A stretch of 64,000 nucleotides of DNA from Chiridota heheva. Its lineage: Eukaryota; Echinodermata; Holothuroidea; Apodida; Chiridotidae. Shown here in pieces: positions 42,930 to 55,323 of the stretch. A model generated the notes under the pieces. The model had not been told where the DNA came from. It made no database searches and saw only the letters and a program-made list of their open reading frames with translations. Position numbers and translations under genes: made by a program. The DNA is taken from NCBI GenBank assembly GCA_020152595.1, contig JAIGNY010002305.1, positions 1,580,001 through 1,644,000 of the forward strand, written 5' to 3'. The number at the start of each line of letters is the position of its first letter. Position 1 is the first letter of the stretch.

Positions 42930-44870
42930 AGCTGTGTAGAAATCAATAATTTACGAAGGGAAAAAGAAAGGAAAATGAAGAGAAATAAAAGAGAATTTTT
43001 GTTAAAATCAATATTTTTAGGAAGTGTATGAATTTGGATGCCATGGACAAAATCATTGAATAACATTCTTTGTAAGAATTAAAGAAGATTCCTGAAAAAT
43101 TGTCGTCTTTGTTCAAGATTTACACTCGTAGATGCAATGTTACCAAAATTGTATGAACATTTTGTGAAAATGTTTAGATTCCTTGTCAAATTTGTGGGCG
43201 TTAAATATGCAAATTATGTTTGATTAATTGTGTGGGCTATAGTTGATGGTAGATTATGTATAATCAGGATTCTATGCTTTCCTGCTTTGCTATTCTTGAT
43301 TTCGATGCGATAGCATCAGGAGCCCTATGGGGTGTATGTACATGTGTGTGTATGTGACTGCCAGCTCATTAACATATCTCAAGTACGGTACAGTGGATTC
43401 ATGTTATATGTGGTATACCTACAGCCCATGGTCCATAGATGTGCCCTTTAGTTTTTGGTAGTGATATCATGCATGTTAATTAGTAGGCGGGGCTTAATGT
43501 AAAAATCTTGAAATGCTCTTATTTTAACAACTGCATATCTGTTCTTTCATATATGGTACAGTTATGATGTTAGCTAATGTGTACATGTTCATGGTATAAA
43601 AATGTTGAATTTCATTAGTATGCATAGGCTTATTATGATTTTGCTGAAAAAAGTTGTTGTCACATTATCTAAAGAATGATAAACTGGATTCAAGTTATGT
43701 GATAACGTATAGCCCATGGTCTGTGGGTGTTCTTTATTGGTTTTGGTGGTGATACCATGCATGGTAATGAATAGGCGCGACTTAACCTAAAATTCTTCAA
43801 ATATAGCAACCGCATGTCTGTTTTGCATCATACATGCTATGATAATGTTGTTAATTATTGTGCACATGCTATTGTTGTCAATAGGTACATCTATTTTATT
43901 GATCTGCATCATGCATGGTGGTCGTGGACTTATGAAGAAATATCCTGGAACAAATATTTCATGATATGCTATGCTGTGACATGACAGTTAATATGAAACT
44001 TGCAAATCAATCGGCATATGGAAAAAGCATCAGAACCACAAAACCTTGTGGTTCTGGATGCTCATGGCCAGATGGTAATTCTACTTAACCTACAGTACTG
44101 TACAGCTGTGTAGAAATCAATGATTAACAAAATAGACCAAATAAAGGAGATAATGTGTTAAAATCAATCTATTTAGCAAATGCACGAATTTGGATGTCAT
44201 TGACAAAAATATTGAATAACGCTCTTTTTGAGAAATGGAGATTCCTGATAATATAATGTCTTTGCTTCAAGATGCAACATTACCAAAATTGCTTACAAAT
44301 CTTGTGAATAATTTACGTAATAGACCGAACATAACAAAATAAAAGAGATAATGTGTTGAAATCAATCTATTTAGCAAGTGCACGAATTTGGATGTCATTG
44401 ACAAAATCATTGAATAACGCTCTTTTTGAGAAAAGGAGATTCCTGATAATATAATGTCTTTGCTTCAAGATGCAACATTACCAAAATTGCTTACAAATCT
44501 TGTGAATAATTTATGTAATAGACCGAACATAACAAGGTAAAAGAGATAATGTGTTGAATTCTAATCTATTTAGGAAGTGCATGGATTTGGATGTCATTGA
44601 CAAAATCATTGAATAACGCTCTTTTTAAGAAAAGAAGATTCCTGATAATATAATGTCTTTGCTCCAAAATGCAACATTACCAAAATTGCATACAAATCTT
44701 GTGAATGATTTACATAATAGACCAAACATAACAAAATAAAAGAGATAATGTGTTGAATTCTAATCTATTTAGAAAGTGCACGGATTTGGATGTCATCGAC
44801 GAAATCATTGAATAACGCTCTTTTTAAGAATGAATGAAGATTCCTGAGAATTTATTGCTCTGGGTTAGAG
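42930..44870. repeat. Tandem ~200-bp repeats and a ~300-bp repeat family in intron 3
   Basis: A unit containing aatttggatgtcattgacaa, gaataacgctcttttt and ttaccaaaattg recurs at about 43020, 44180, 44380, 44570 and 44760, with a period near 190-205 in the last four. Between them, at 43296-43980, are two units of the cccatggtc...gtgatatcatgcat family expanded at 53240-54420. Confidence 0.85.
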
Positions 44871-44892
44871 ATCTATAGACAGTTACATTGTC

Positions 44893-45385
44893 ACCAAAAT
44901 AGCATCCTCCATTTCTGACCTCTTCAAGAACAATCCCTCCCCCAACATAACCACCTTCCTCCGCAATAGCAACTTATTCCACCTGGTTTGATCCTTACCT
45001 ACACTTCCCCCTTTTCTATCCTACCATTCTATCCTTTCTTTTTATTACCTTGATTTGCTCCTTTATTATTTAGTCCTACTTTTTCTCTCCTTTCCCCTTT
45101 CCCTCTACTTTTCCTCTCTGTCCTAATCTTGTACCTTATATTGTTAACACCCTCTTGGCACATTTGACTCTGACTGTTGAGGTGCCGTGAAACTTTAACA
45201 AACCTAACTGAACCTAAACCAACCCAAGCCAACCCAACCCAACCCAACCCAACCCAACCCAACCCAACCAACCCAACCAACCCAACCCAAGCCAACCCAA
45301 GCCAACCCAACCCAACCCAACCCAACCCAACCCAACAACCAACCCAACCCAACCCAACTCAACCCAACCCAACCCAACAAAATTT
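44893..45385 (+). mobile_element. LINE 3' tail ending in (AACCC)n
   Basis: Contains accaccttcctccgcaatag and a pyrimidine-rich UTR, then gactctgactgttgaggtgc and cgtgaaactttaacaaac. About 150 bp of aaccc-type pentanucleotide repeats follow (45222-45378). It is homologous to 28749-30510 and 38828-39584. The frames reading Gly-Trp or Pro-Thr-Gln are by-products of the pentamer. Confidence 0.85.
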
Positions 45386-45797
45386 GCATTATAAGTATTT
45401 GTATTGTAGCTTCTGAAAATTTAGAAAGCTGTCTTTTTTTGTATTACTTTCATCATTTGTAGTAGATTTAAATGAATAAACTATTAATTAAAGAAACAAA
45501 TTAGTGTTAAAACCATGTTGTTATACTATTTCATTTTGGAATTATGTTTAAAGGACTATGGACATCCAGAGGCAACATGGGCTTAATTGGTTTAAAATAT
45601 GATCTTAACCAATTAAAACAGCAAAATATTCCATTAAAATTGGTTAAAAATTGACCAATTTGAAGCATTTATAATTTTTAGCTGTTATTGCGCAATAATG
45701 TGTGACGCCAATGGGGGAAGGATCCTTCATTACCTTTTGTAAAACCTTTAGTTTTCATTCCCTGTCAATGTTGTCTGAAATATAGAATTGAACATGG

Positions 45798-46070
45798 GAT
45801 TTTTCCTTTAACAGTACCACACAAAAAACATCCTTTTTACAGTACACACGCAGTACACACAAAAAGACATCCTTTTTACAGTACACACGAAAAAACATGG
45901 GAATATTTCTTTAACAGCACACACGAAAAAACTGGGAAATATTTCTTTTACAGTACACACGAAAAAACTAGGGAATATTCCTTTTACAGTACACATGAAA
46001 AAACTAGGGAATATTTCTTTAATAATCCTCTATCATATAAATAGAAATAAAACTTTATGGGAATATTCCT
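45798..46070. repeat. ~36-bp minisatellite (acagtacacacgaaaaaac...)
   Basis: About six units of acagtacacacgaaaaaact followed by agggaatattcctttt, with variation in the second half. Confidence 0.88.
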
Positions 46071-46341
46071 TTGATTAAATTTAGAACATGTGTGTAGTCA
46101 TGCAGCTGTGGTTTGATCAGCTCAGAAATACAGGAAATAGATCTTTACCTAAATTTTGGTGCAAATAAAGAAAAAAGAATTCTGGTACATCCAGACTAGA
46201 GTGATAAATAAAATGAGATCTAGGGCATGCAAACAGTCAATAGAGAGGTTGGTTTGTAAAAATGAAATATTTAAAGATATATGGATAGACATATTTTGTA
46301 CTCGCCAGAATGAAATTTAAATTATAAAATCAGTAATCTAT

Positions 46342-46749
46342 AGGCACCTAGCTTGATGTAAAAAGGGGCAGGGTGCTAGACTTGTCGAGGGGGCACATTT
46401 ATGTACGCGCGAAGCGATTTGTCTTTTTGGTGTGGAGTCCAGGGGCCCCTTAAGGCTCAAGCCTCTGGTGAAGAAGCTCTGGGATTTTAGCTAAATCATA
46501 CCTCAAAATGAAACTATTCTGATTGATAAGGACCAGTCATTAGCCAAACAGGACAATTGCTTACTATGCTATCATTCTGTATTCTGTATCTGTGTAAGGT
46601 ATTTATTTATGAGGTTCATTAAGATGATTAAATTAAAAAAAATTAAAAATTAAATCTTTGTTTAATGAAAACTTGTTTCTTGATGAGGGGCAGAGCGGAC
46701 CCTTGGGGGTTGGGTGGGGCAGGCCCACAGAGGGTCAGTGCGGGCAACA
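46342..46749 (+). mobile_element. AGACCCC MITE, copy 4 (eroded ends)
   Basis: Aligns through the body with the other copies (gcttgatgtaaaaaggggca, cagggtgctagacttg, ccaaacaggacaattgctta). The left end is mutated to ggcacctagc and the right end lacks the terminal aagctaggggtct. The internal G/C-rich repeat is short and degenerate. Confidence 0.82.
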
Positions 46750-49314
46750 AAAAAGAGTTACAGAGTTAATACAGCTAATCAAAAAGTTAAAAGAACTTTA
46801 ATTTATGCAGAAGTTGTGATGTATGAAGAAGAATGTTGCTCAATTATTTCTTTAGGCTGAGTGAGGTACCTGAGTGCCCTGCCTAAATAGTTGGATACCT
46901 GGTATGAAAGTATCGGGTACAGGTCACCAAGAAAAAGAAAAATGTTCTAATGTTTTTTTTGTTTAGGTTTTTTTTTCCTGGAACTGGTATGATATTAGGC
47001 TTACACTAAAATTATGATAATTTCACTCCGACCAAAAATAAGCTCGAGAATGTCACTAAAATGTTATAAGTACGAGTTAGTGTAGTTACTGTGATTTGAG
47101 TGTAAGCCTAATAATATACCAGTTCCGCAAAAATTGTAGAGCTAAAAAAAAAAAAAAAAATTATTTTAGATCTTTTTTTTCCGGGTACTCAGATCGGAAC
47201 TGGGTATAGTAGCAGGTACCCCGCTTCTGATTTTTGGCTACCAGACTCGGCCTAGTAATACTATAATTTTCATTTACTGAAAATCATGCTGTTTTTCCTG
47301 CTTAATATTGATTGTGGGTATGATGGAGATTCAAAACCGCTTGGTCATATTTAACTGCTTCCATTTAAAAAAAAGAAGAATGAAAAACAAGAATCTACAG
47401 TAACGGAAGGGAAATTTATTGGGTTTTTTTCTCTGTCTGATGTGGCAAAAGTAAATAAAAATTAGCTAAATATTTTTTATAAGGTTGTAATTTTCAAAAT
47501 GCTGTAAAGTAATCAAAATCCTGATTATGATGATTTTGGCTATTTTGATGGTTTATATCATAATTCTTCCAATTAAGCTAAAATCGTTGCTATTTGTACA
47601 TAGATCTTACACCACATACTGCACAATACAGTTTATTTGCCTCCACCAACGAAGTTGGAACGGAGGTTATGTTTTCACCTCTGTTTGTCCGTTGGTCCAT
47701 TTGCCATCAATATGGATTAAATTTGGTATGTGGTTTTGTTACTGCTTAAGGAATAAGTGATTACAATTTGAGACATATTGGAACAGGGGAAGGGTGAAAA
47801 TGAAGGGGGGGCATTTTATCGGGCATCAAAATATTTCAAGACCTGATTATTTGATTTGGATTAAATTTGGTGTGTGGTTTTGTTACTGCTTTAGAAAGAG
47901 ATGATTACAATTTGGGACTTATTGGAGTAGGGGAAGGGCAAAAAGGGCGGGGTGGGAATGTTTTAAGGTGAGTTTGTTTGTCATCGTCATATCTCAAGAA
48001 ATATTCACAGGATTTTGATTGAATTTAGTGTGTGGTTTTGTTCTTGCTTAAGGAAGAAGTGATTACAATTTGAGTGATATTAGATCAGGGAAGAGTGCAA
48101 ATAGGGGGTGAGGACATTGTCTGCAGAACTGATGACTGGATTTGGATCGAGTTTGGTCTGGTTTTGTTTCTGCTTTAGGAAGAAGTGTTTAAGATTAAAT
48201 TTGGGATGTATTGGAACAGGGAAGGGCAGAAATGTGGGGAAGGGCAGAAATGGAGGGGTAGGGCAGAAATGGAGGGGTGGGCAGAAATGGAGGGGTGGGC
48301 CGAAATGGAGGGGTGGGCATATTTTAGTGTAAGATTTATCAACACGTAGTTAAAACATTTCCAATGGAATGTGCTGAACAATGAACTTATGCCATGAAAG
48401 AACAGCCATACAATGAATTTTCTGGACTCAATGAAAATCAAGTGAAGTGGTCTCTGGTATCAATTAAATCAAAACAATTGGTTTGTGCCATGAATGAAAA
48501 TGATGGAATGTGAATCTACCCTGTATAGAGCTCAAACAGTAAATGCTTAGCTTGAATTACACTGAAAACAATGATCATAATTGACGATCCTCAAGTGTTT
48601 AAAATATAAATGACAATACAGATCAACAGTGAGAAGTAGATTGGTGGGTCGACGGTTTCTGAGGTAGATTGCAGTCCAGTGAGGAATGAAGAGGGGCGGA
48701 GGTATGCACTTTGCAGAGTGCTATAATTGTAGTTATATGTGTATTACATCAAATAAATTCACTCGTATGTCTTGCACACTTTAAAAATTTCTGTGTAGCT
48801 TTTTGGTCATACAATCACTTTAATCTTTCTCTTGGAAAAAATGCTAATGAGGTACAGCACAGACAATATTGATTGGTTAATTAGAAGACTATACGGTTTC
48901 CAGCAAGTGCCATCATTGGACCTCAAATGATGGAAGCAATGAATACAAAACAATTTAAAGATACAAATGTACAGTCATAAATTTCAGTCACTGAAAATCG
49001 TCAGACTATTTTCTTCTGTTCAATTTTGAATGAGGTATGAATGGAAATTCAAAACCTTTTGGTCATGAATATTCAAAACCTCGTGGTCATAAATATTCAA
49101 ATGTTTCCATTTAAAGAACGTTGGTAAAGGATTGAAAAAATAATTTAAAACAAGGAAATTCACAGTTTTTTTTTTTTATGTCACAGATTAAAATAACAAA
49201 AATTGCATAATTGAAAGGTTTTTAAAAATGCTGTAAAGTAAACAAAATAATGATTATCATCATTTTTTAGGTTTATCCAATTAAACTGAAGTTGTCGGAA
49301 CTAGTCAATGTATC

Positions 49315-49645
49315 TTAAAGGATTGGTTCAAGGGTCCAGCAAGTCTATGTAAAATGAAAGAAGACTTTAAAAGAAACACAATAGCAAAGAAAGCATTTAA
49401 AAATCTTATTCCGTTAAGGAGATATTTAAGTTTGAAAGTTTGGTATCATGTTGTAGAAACGACTGAAATCAGACTAGTTGTGATGTCACAGCCTCAGATT
49501 CCTCAAAGCCTTTGTGTATTCTATTATATTTTATCCTGCAATTTTGTGGTTTAAAAACTATGGGATATGCCAGGAAAGTAGTAAAACTGAATCTAGGAAG
49601 GGTATTTATAATAAACCACCTGAAGAAAGTTAAAGGATAAATAAT
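49315..49645. mobile_element. Long-TIR MITE, left portion
   Basis: TTAA then aggattggttcaagggtcc. Matches the first part of the 50722-51274 element through taataaaccacctgaagaaa, then returns to array sequence. The right arm is missing. Confidence 0.8.
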
Positions 49646-50721
49646 ATAATTCAAAGATATTATGTACATATACAGTACAGTCATTAATTTCTGTAACTCA
49701 AAATCATCAGATGTTTTCTCTGTTTAATTTTGATTATAAGTATGACAGAGATTCATAACATCTCGGTCATGAATATTCATATGCTGTCATTCAAAGAACT
49801 TTGATGAAGGATTGAAAAAGGATAAGTTACCGCAAGGAAAGTCATAGGTCTTTTCTTTCTTACATCACAAATCAAACTAAAAAAAATTGCCTGATTTATT
49901 ATAAGGTTTTAGAATGCTGTAAGGTAAAGAAACGACTGATTATAATCATTTTTGAGGTTAATAACATATTCCCTTCCAATTAAACTGAAGTTGTTGCAAC
50001 TAGTCAATGGATCTTGGATCTCATACTGCACAATACTGTATATTTATTTGTATATCACATCAATTAACTTCACTTTTATGCCTTTAGTGTAGCAATTTCA
50101 TTTTAAAACTAAGACATAAATCGCACAATATTTTGTGACTTTTTGGTCATACAATCATCAATCACTTTAATCTTTCTCTTGGGAAAAATGCTAATGAGGT
50201 ACAGCACGGACAATATTGATTGGTTAATTAGAAGACTATATGGTGTCCTGCAAGTGCCATCATTGGACCTCAAATGATGGAAGCAATGAATACAAAACAA
50301 TTTAAAGATACAAATGTAGTCGTAAATTTCAGTCACTGAAAATTGTCAGACTGTTTTCTTCTGTTCAATTTTGAATGAGGTATGAATGGAGATTCAAAAC
50401 CTTGTGGTCGTGAATATTCAAAACCTCTTGGTCATAGATATACAAAACCTCGTGGTCATGAATATTCAAAACCTCGTGGTCATGATTATTCAAATGCTGC
50501 CATTTAAAGAACGTTGGTGAAGGATTGAAAAAATAATTTAAAACAAGGAAATTTATAGGTTTTCTATTTCTTATGTCACAAATTAAAATAACAAAAATTG
50601 CATAATTGTAAGGTATTAAAAATGCTGTGAAGTAAACAAAATAATGATTATGAACATTTTTGAGGTTTATAACACATTTTCTTCCAATTAAACTGAAGTT
50701 GTTGCAACTAGTCAATGGATC

Positions 50722-51274
50722 TTAAAGGATAAGTTTAAGGGTCCAGCAAGTCCATCTTATATGAAAGAAGATTTAAAAAAAACACAATAGTGAAGAAAGC
50801 ATTCAAAAATCTTATTCTGTAAAGGAGATATTTAAGTTTAAAGTTTGGTATCATTTTGTAGAAAAAGCCTCAGATTCCTCAAAGTCTTTATGTATTCTAT
50901 TATATTTTGTCCTGCGATTTTGTGGCTTAAAAACCATGAGATATGTCAGAAAAGTAGTAAAACTGAACCTAGGAAGGGTATTTATAATAAACCACCTAAA
51001 GAAACTTAAAGAAAAAATAATTTATTTTTGAAAAAAATTAAATAAACTTCTTTTAAATTACATTAACAATTGTTAAGAATGTGAGGATAAAGATGCCAAT
51101 TTTCCATAGTAGACTTACTACACCAGTCATTTCTATAAAGATAAGACCGAGCTTTAAATTTGAATATCTCCTTAATAGAATAAGAGTTTTGAATGCTTTT
51201 TTCACCATTTATTTCCTTTGAAGTCTTCTTTCATATAAGATGGACATGCTGACCACTTGAACTCATCCTCTTAA
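50722..51274. mobile_element. Long-TIR MITE with TTAA ends, intact copy
   Basis: Bounded by TTAA at both ends (50722-50725, 51271-51274) with inverted arms of roughly 200 bp (ccatcttatatgaaagaaga, ttcaaaa.tcttatt.t...aaggagatat, caaatt/aagt). Neighbouring array units at about 50010 and 51922 lack it, showing the pre-insertion sequence atctt.gatctcatactgca. No ORF. Confidence 0.85.
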
Positions 51275-52199
51275 TCTCAACCTGCACAATACAGTGTATT
51301 TTTGTGTATATCACATTAATTAACTTCACTCCTATGTCTTGCACTTTAGTATTGTCTTGCTTGCTTATCTGTCATGCAATCATCTCTTTTCTTGGAAAAA
51401 GAAGCTAATGAGATGCAGCACAGGATGATATGGATAGGTTAATTAGAAGACTATATGGTGTCCTGCAAGTGAACCTCAATTGCTGGAAGCTCTCTACCAT
51501 TGAATACAAAACAATTTAAAGATATTATGTACATATACAGTACAGTCATTAATTTCTGTAACTCAAAATCATCAGATGTTTTCTCTGTTTAATTTTGATT
51601 ATAAGTATGACAGAGATTCAAAACATCTCGGTCATGAATATTCAAATGCTGTTATTCAAAGAACTTTAAAGAAATATTAAAAAATAACAAGTTACCACAA
51701 GGAAAGTCATAGGTCTTTTCTTTCTTATGTCACAAATCAAACTAAAAAAAATTGTGTAATTTATTTTAAGGTTTTCTTTCTTATGTCACAAATCAAACTA
51801 AACAAATTGCGTAATTTATTTTATGGTTTTAAAAATGCTGTAAGGGAAACAAAATACTGATTATGAGTTTTTGAGGTTAATAACATATTTTCTTCCAATT
51901 AAACAAGTTGCAACTCTCAATGGATCTTGAATCTCATACTGCACAATACTGTATATTTATTTGTATATCACATCAATTACTTCTCTCTTATGCCTTTACT
52001 GTAGCAATTTCATTTTAAAACTGAGATACATAAATCGCAAAATATTTTGTGTCTTGAGAATTTCAATTTCTCATGTCAACTTATTGTGTTTCAGTACTCT
52101 CAAATATTTTGAATGGGAGTAGTTGGCTTCAGTGAACAGGAAATTGGATACTATTATAACCTTGACCCAGATTTAGCAGTAAATACAATTTGAGAACCT

Positions 52200-52868
52200 T
52201 TGATATTTGGGAAGAGAAATAAAGAATTATATTAAAAGATTTAAAGAGCACACTCATCAGAGCACACTCATCACGACCCGCACACAGCACACAACATTTG
52301 CAGATAGATCTTTTGCATGTCACGCTCCTCGCATCTGGAACCTTTTTCCCGCACATGTCAAACTTAACAATTCTCTTGCTTATTTTCAAAAAAACTGCTT
52401 TTTCAGTTTGTTTGCTTTTGTTTTTGTTTAGTAGTGTTTGCTAGTGTGTTGTATTTTTCAATTACCATATTTGTGTTTGACGGCGACGACGAGTGAATAC
52501 ACAATTACAATGACGGGGTCGTCACCTGCGTATTCGATTATGATAGTAACAATGCTATCACGAAACGCTTAATACGACCCGGACGAGAACACAGGTACGA
52601 CGTTCAGACAGTCATAACATCGACAACCAAGTCAATGTCCATGGGCTTTAATGACCAGTTGTGGTGCACTGGCGTGTCTACCCAACCCAGGCTTGAACCC
52701 AGGGCCTCGTGGTCTGTAGACAGGTATGATAACCGCTACACCACAGTTGGTAGACATTTGTGTTTGATATTTTCCATCCGTTTTTATCATAAAAAAAATT
52801 GCACACATGTCGTTTGTCTTTTTGGGGGTATTGGCGCTCTATAAATATTAGTGATTGACTGATTGATC
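52200..52868 (+). mobile_element. CR1/L2-like LINE 3' end, interrupted by a SINE
   Basis: A frame at 52207-52431 encodes RTQHTTFADRSFACHAPRIW and NLFPAHVKLNNSLAYFQK, the conserved C-terminal block of CR1/L2-type reverse transcriptases. The 3' UTR ends ggcgctctataaatattagt and a gattgactgattga tail. The SINE at 52481-52755 sits in the UTR. Confidence 0.87.
52481..52755 (-). mobile_element. tRNA-derived SINE with 12-bp target duplication
   Basis: A 275-bp insert flanked by perfect atttgtgtttga copies (52469-52480 and 52756-52767). On the - strand its head has a pol III A box tggtgtagcgg (52743-52733) and a B box ggttcaagcc (52699-52690) at tRNA-like spacing, preceded by a short leader. The body is unrelated to tRNA and the tail ends in cgtcgtcgccg. 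Orientation is opposite to its host LINE and to the kinase gene. Confidence 0.92.
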
Positions 52869-53239
52869 ATTTTTATTTATTATTATTTTTTACCTGTCCA
52901 TTTACTGTATCCTTATGCATCCACAATGGAAGTTACAGGATATTTGAGGCTTTGTGAAGAACCTTCTTGAGTTCTATTTTCCCCAGAGTAACAAACCCAT
53001 TGTTTTATTGTATAATTGATCAATACAAGATTGACATGTGTTTGTAACACTTACAGCTGTAAACAATCAAAGAGGTTGATAGTCAACAATGTTGTTTGCG
53101 ATGGCATAACCTTCTGAACCCATCCCTAGCTCCTGAACAATAGGAACTGTCTTTCATCTCTTTATTTACAATCACTTCAGTTGACAATCACTTCAGTTGA
53201 CATTCAGAACAATTTTTGGTTTCATGCAATCAGCAGCAG

Positions 53240-54420
53240 GAACCTATCACTTGTTGTATGTATGTATGTATGATTGTGTGTGTATGTATGTATGTATGTA
53301 TGTATGTGTGTATGTACTTATGTATGTACTTATGTATGTATGTATGGGTGTATGTATGTGTGTGTGTGTGTTATGCCTAGCTTGTAAACACGATATCTCA
53401 AGAACAGTACATTGGATTCATGTCTTTTTGGTACACAGATAGCACATGGGCCGAAGATGTGCCCTAGTGTTTTTGGTGTTGATGTCATGCATATTAATGA
53501 GTGGGCAGGGCTTAATATAAAAAAAATTGAAATTGTCATATTTCAACAACCTTTTGTCCGTTTTGTTTCATATTTGGTGTAATACTGTTGTTAGCTAGTG
53601 TCTACGTGCTTGTGGTATAAAAACCATGCATCTCATTTATATGTGTAGTGGGCGGGGCTCAATGTGGTTTTGCCAAATAGAGCTTGTAAACACAAAATCT
53701 CCAGAAGGACACATTGGATTTATGGCATATGTAGTACACAGGTAGCCCATGGTCCGCAGATGTTCCCTTTTAATTTTTGGTGGTGATACCATGCATTTTA
53801 ATGTTGGGCAGGGCTAAATGTACAAATTTAGAAATGTTCATATTTCAACCACCGCTTGTCTGTTTTGTTTCATATTTGGTATAGAAATATTGTTAGGTAG
53901 TGTCCACATGCTTATGGTGTAAAAAAATTCATTAATATGTGTAGTGGGCTGGGCTGAATATGATTTTGCTTATATATAGCCCGTAGACACTAAATCTCCG
54001 AACGACACATTGTGTTTATGTGATATGTGTGATATAGGTAGGTCATAGTCTGTTGATGTGCCCTATTGTTTTTGTTGATGATATCATGCATATTAATGAG
54101 TGGGCAAGGCTTAATATAAAAATCTTAAAATGCTTGTTTTTTAACAAGCACTTGTCCATTTTGTTTCATATTTGGTATAATTATGTTAGCTAGTGTGTAT
54201 GTGTTCATGGTCTTAAAACGTTGAAAGTCATCAATATGCATAGTGGGCGGGGCATCATATGATTTTGCTGAAACGAGCTTGTTAAACATGGTATCTCAAG
54301 AATGATAAGTTGCATTCCTATCATATGTGATACACAGATAGCCCATGGTCTGTTGAAGTGCCCTATTGTTTTTGGTGTTGATGTCATACATATTAATGAG
54401 TAGGTGGGGCTAAATGTAAA
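53240..54420. repeat. (TATG)n microsatellite plus four ~300-bp tandem repeats
   Basis: A tatgtatg tract (53255-53370) leads into units of about 290-310 bp starting near 53390, 53690, 53980 and 54270. Each contains gcccatggtc, ggt.gatgtcatgcatatta, atgagtgggcggggct and a tttcatatttggta block. Two more units lie at 43296-43980. Confidence 0.88.
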
Positions 54421-54650
54421 ACTTTAAAATCAACCAACAATGAAAGGATGCATTGGCACCACTAAACATTTTTGTTTTCTGGTTAGGCTTATAAGTTTAT
54501 TAAAATCTCTGTTACCTCAGCTGAGGCATAAGAGTACAAAATAATACATAAGCTACGGATCTTTTAAACTAAAACACCTTGAACAAAGAAAGGAGGGTGT
54601 CAATGCAGGGATATGCTATTTGGGACCAAATAAAATGTCACTGGTCAATG

Positions 54651-55323
54651 TCAATGAAAGGTTAAAACAACAAAACATCAAGCTTGTGGTGTGATGCAAT
54701 TATGTTTTAGGCATTCAACCTCTCTTTTTTGTTAGTCCCTCTTTCTCTTTTTAGTACATCTCTTTCCTCTTTTTTGGTCTTTTTCTTTTCTATTTTTTGT
54801 TCATCTCTCTTTTTTTTATATATACATGAAACATGAACAAATAAGAGAAAAAGAAAGACAAACAAAAAAGAGAAAAGAGAGATGAACAAAAAAGAGGAAA
54901 GAGAGATGACCAAAAAAGAGAAAAGAGAGATGACCAAAAAAGAGAAAAGAGAGATGACCAAAAAAGAGAAAAGAGAGATGACCAAAAAAGAGAAAAGAGA
55001 GATGACCAAAAAGAGAAAAGAGAGATGACCAAAAAGAGAAAAGAGAGATGACCAAAAAGAGAAAAAAGAGATGACCAAAAAGAGAAAAGAGAGATGACCA
55101 AAAAAGAGAAAAGAGAGATGACCAAAAAAGAGAAAAGAGAGATGACCAAAAAAGAGAAAAGAGATAAACGAGGAAAGAGATGTACAAAAAAAAAAAGAGA
55201 GATGAACAGCAAAGATAAGAGAGATGAACAAAAAAGAGAGATAAACAAAAAGAGAGGTTGAATGCGTAGAGAATAATTGCATCACTCCACAAGCTTGATG
55301 CTTTGTTTTTAATCTTTCATTGA
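54651..55323. mobile_element. Foldback element with internal 24-bp repeats
   Basis: Ends tcaatgaaaggttaaaacaa and its inverted counterpart. Arms continue for about 75 bp of unique sequence (acatcaagcttgtgg, gtgatgcaattat, gcattcaacctctct), then into complementary repeat tracts. The right side has about 17 units of agagatgaccaaaaaagaga + aaag; the left arm is pyrimidine-rich and complementary. Three overlapping - strand frames rich in Phe/Leu/Ser are artefacts. Confidence 0.88.

Larger units (their letters stand above)
47240..52060. repeat. Diverged segmental tandem array in intron 3
   Basis: A segment of roughly 0.9-1.3 kb recurs about five times, in units starting near 47240, 48770, 49650, 50145 and 51370. 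Landmarks are ggtcatacaatcactttaat, gctaatgaggtacagcac, gattggttaattagaagact, cgtggtcat(g)aatattcaaa, ttccaattaaactgaagttg and catactgcacaatac. Two units carry the TTAA MITE and others do not. A separate subarray at 47650-48340 repeats a ~135-bp unit (tgtgtggttttgtt.ctgctt) and ends in 17-bp gggcagaaatggaggggt-type repeats. Confidence 0.85.

Noticed and set aside
45222-45378. Interstitial telomere repeat
   Set aside because: The unit is the pentamer AACCC and follows a LINE 3' terminus, so it is a LINE tail expansion and not TTAGGG/CCCTAA.
54707-55292. Phe/Leu/Ser-rich frames resembling a membrane protein
   Set aside because: Three frames of the same 24-bp repeat are open and all give hydrophobic runs; the region is a foldback element.
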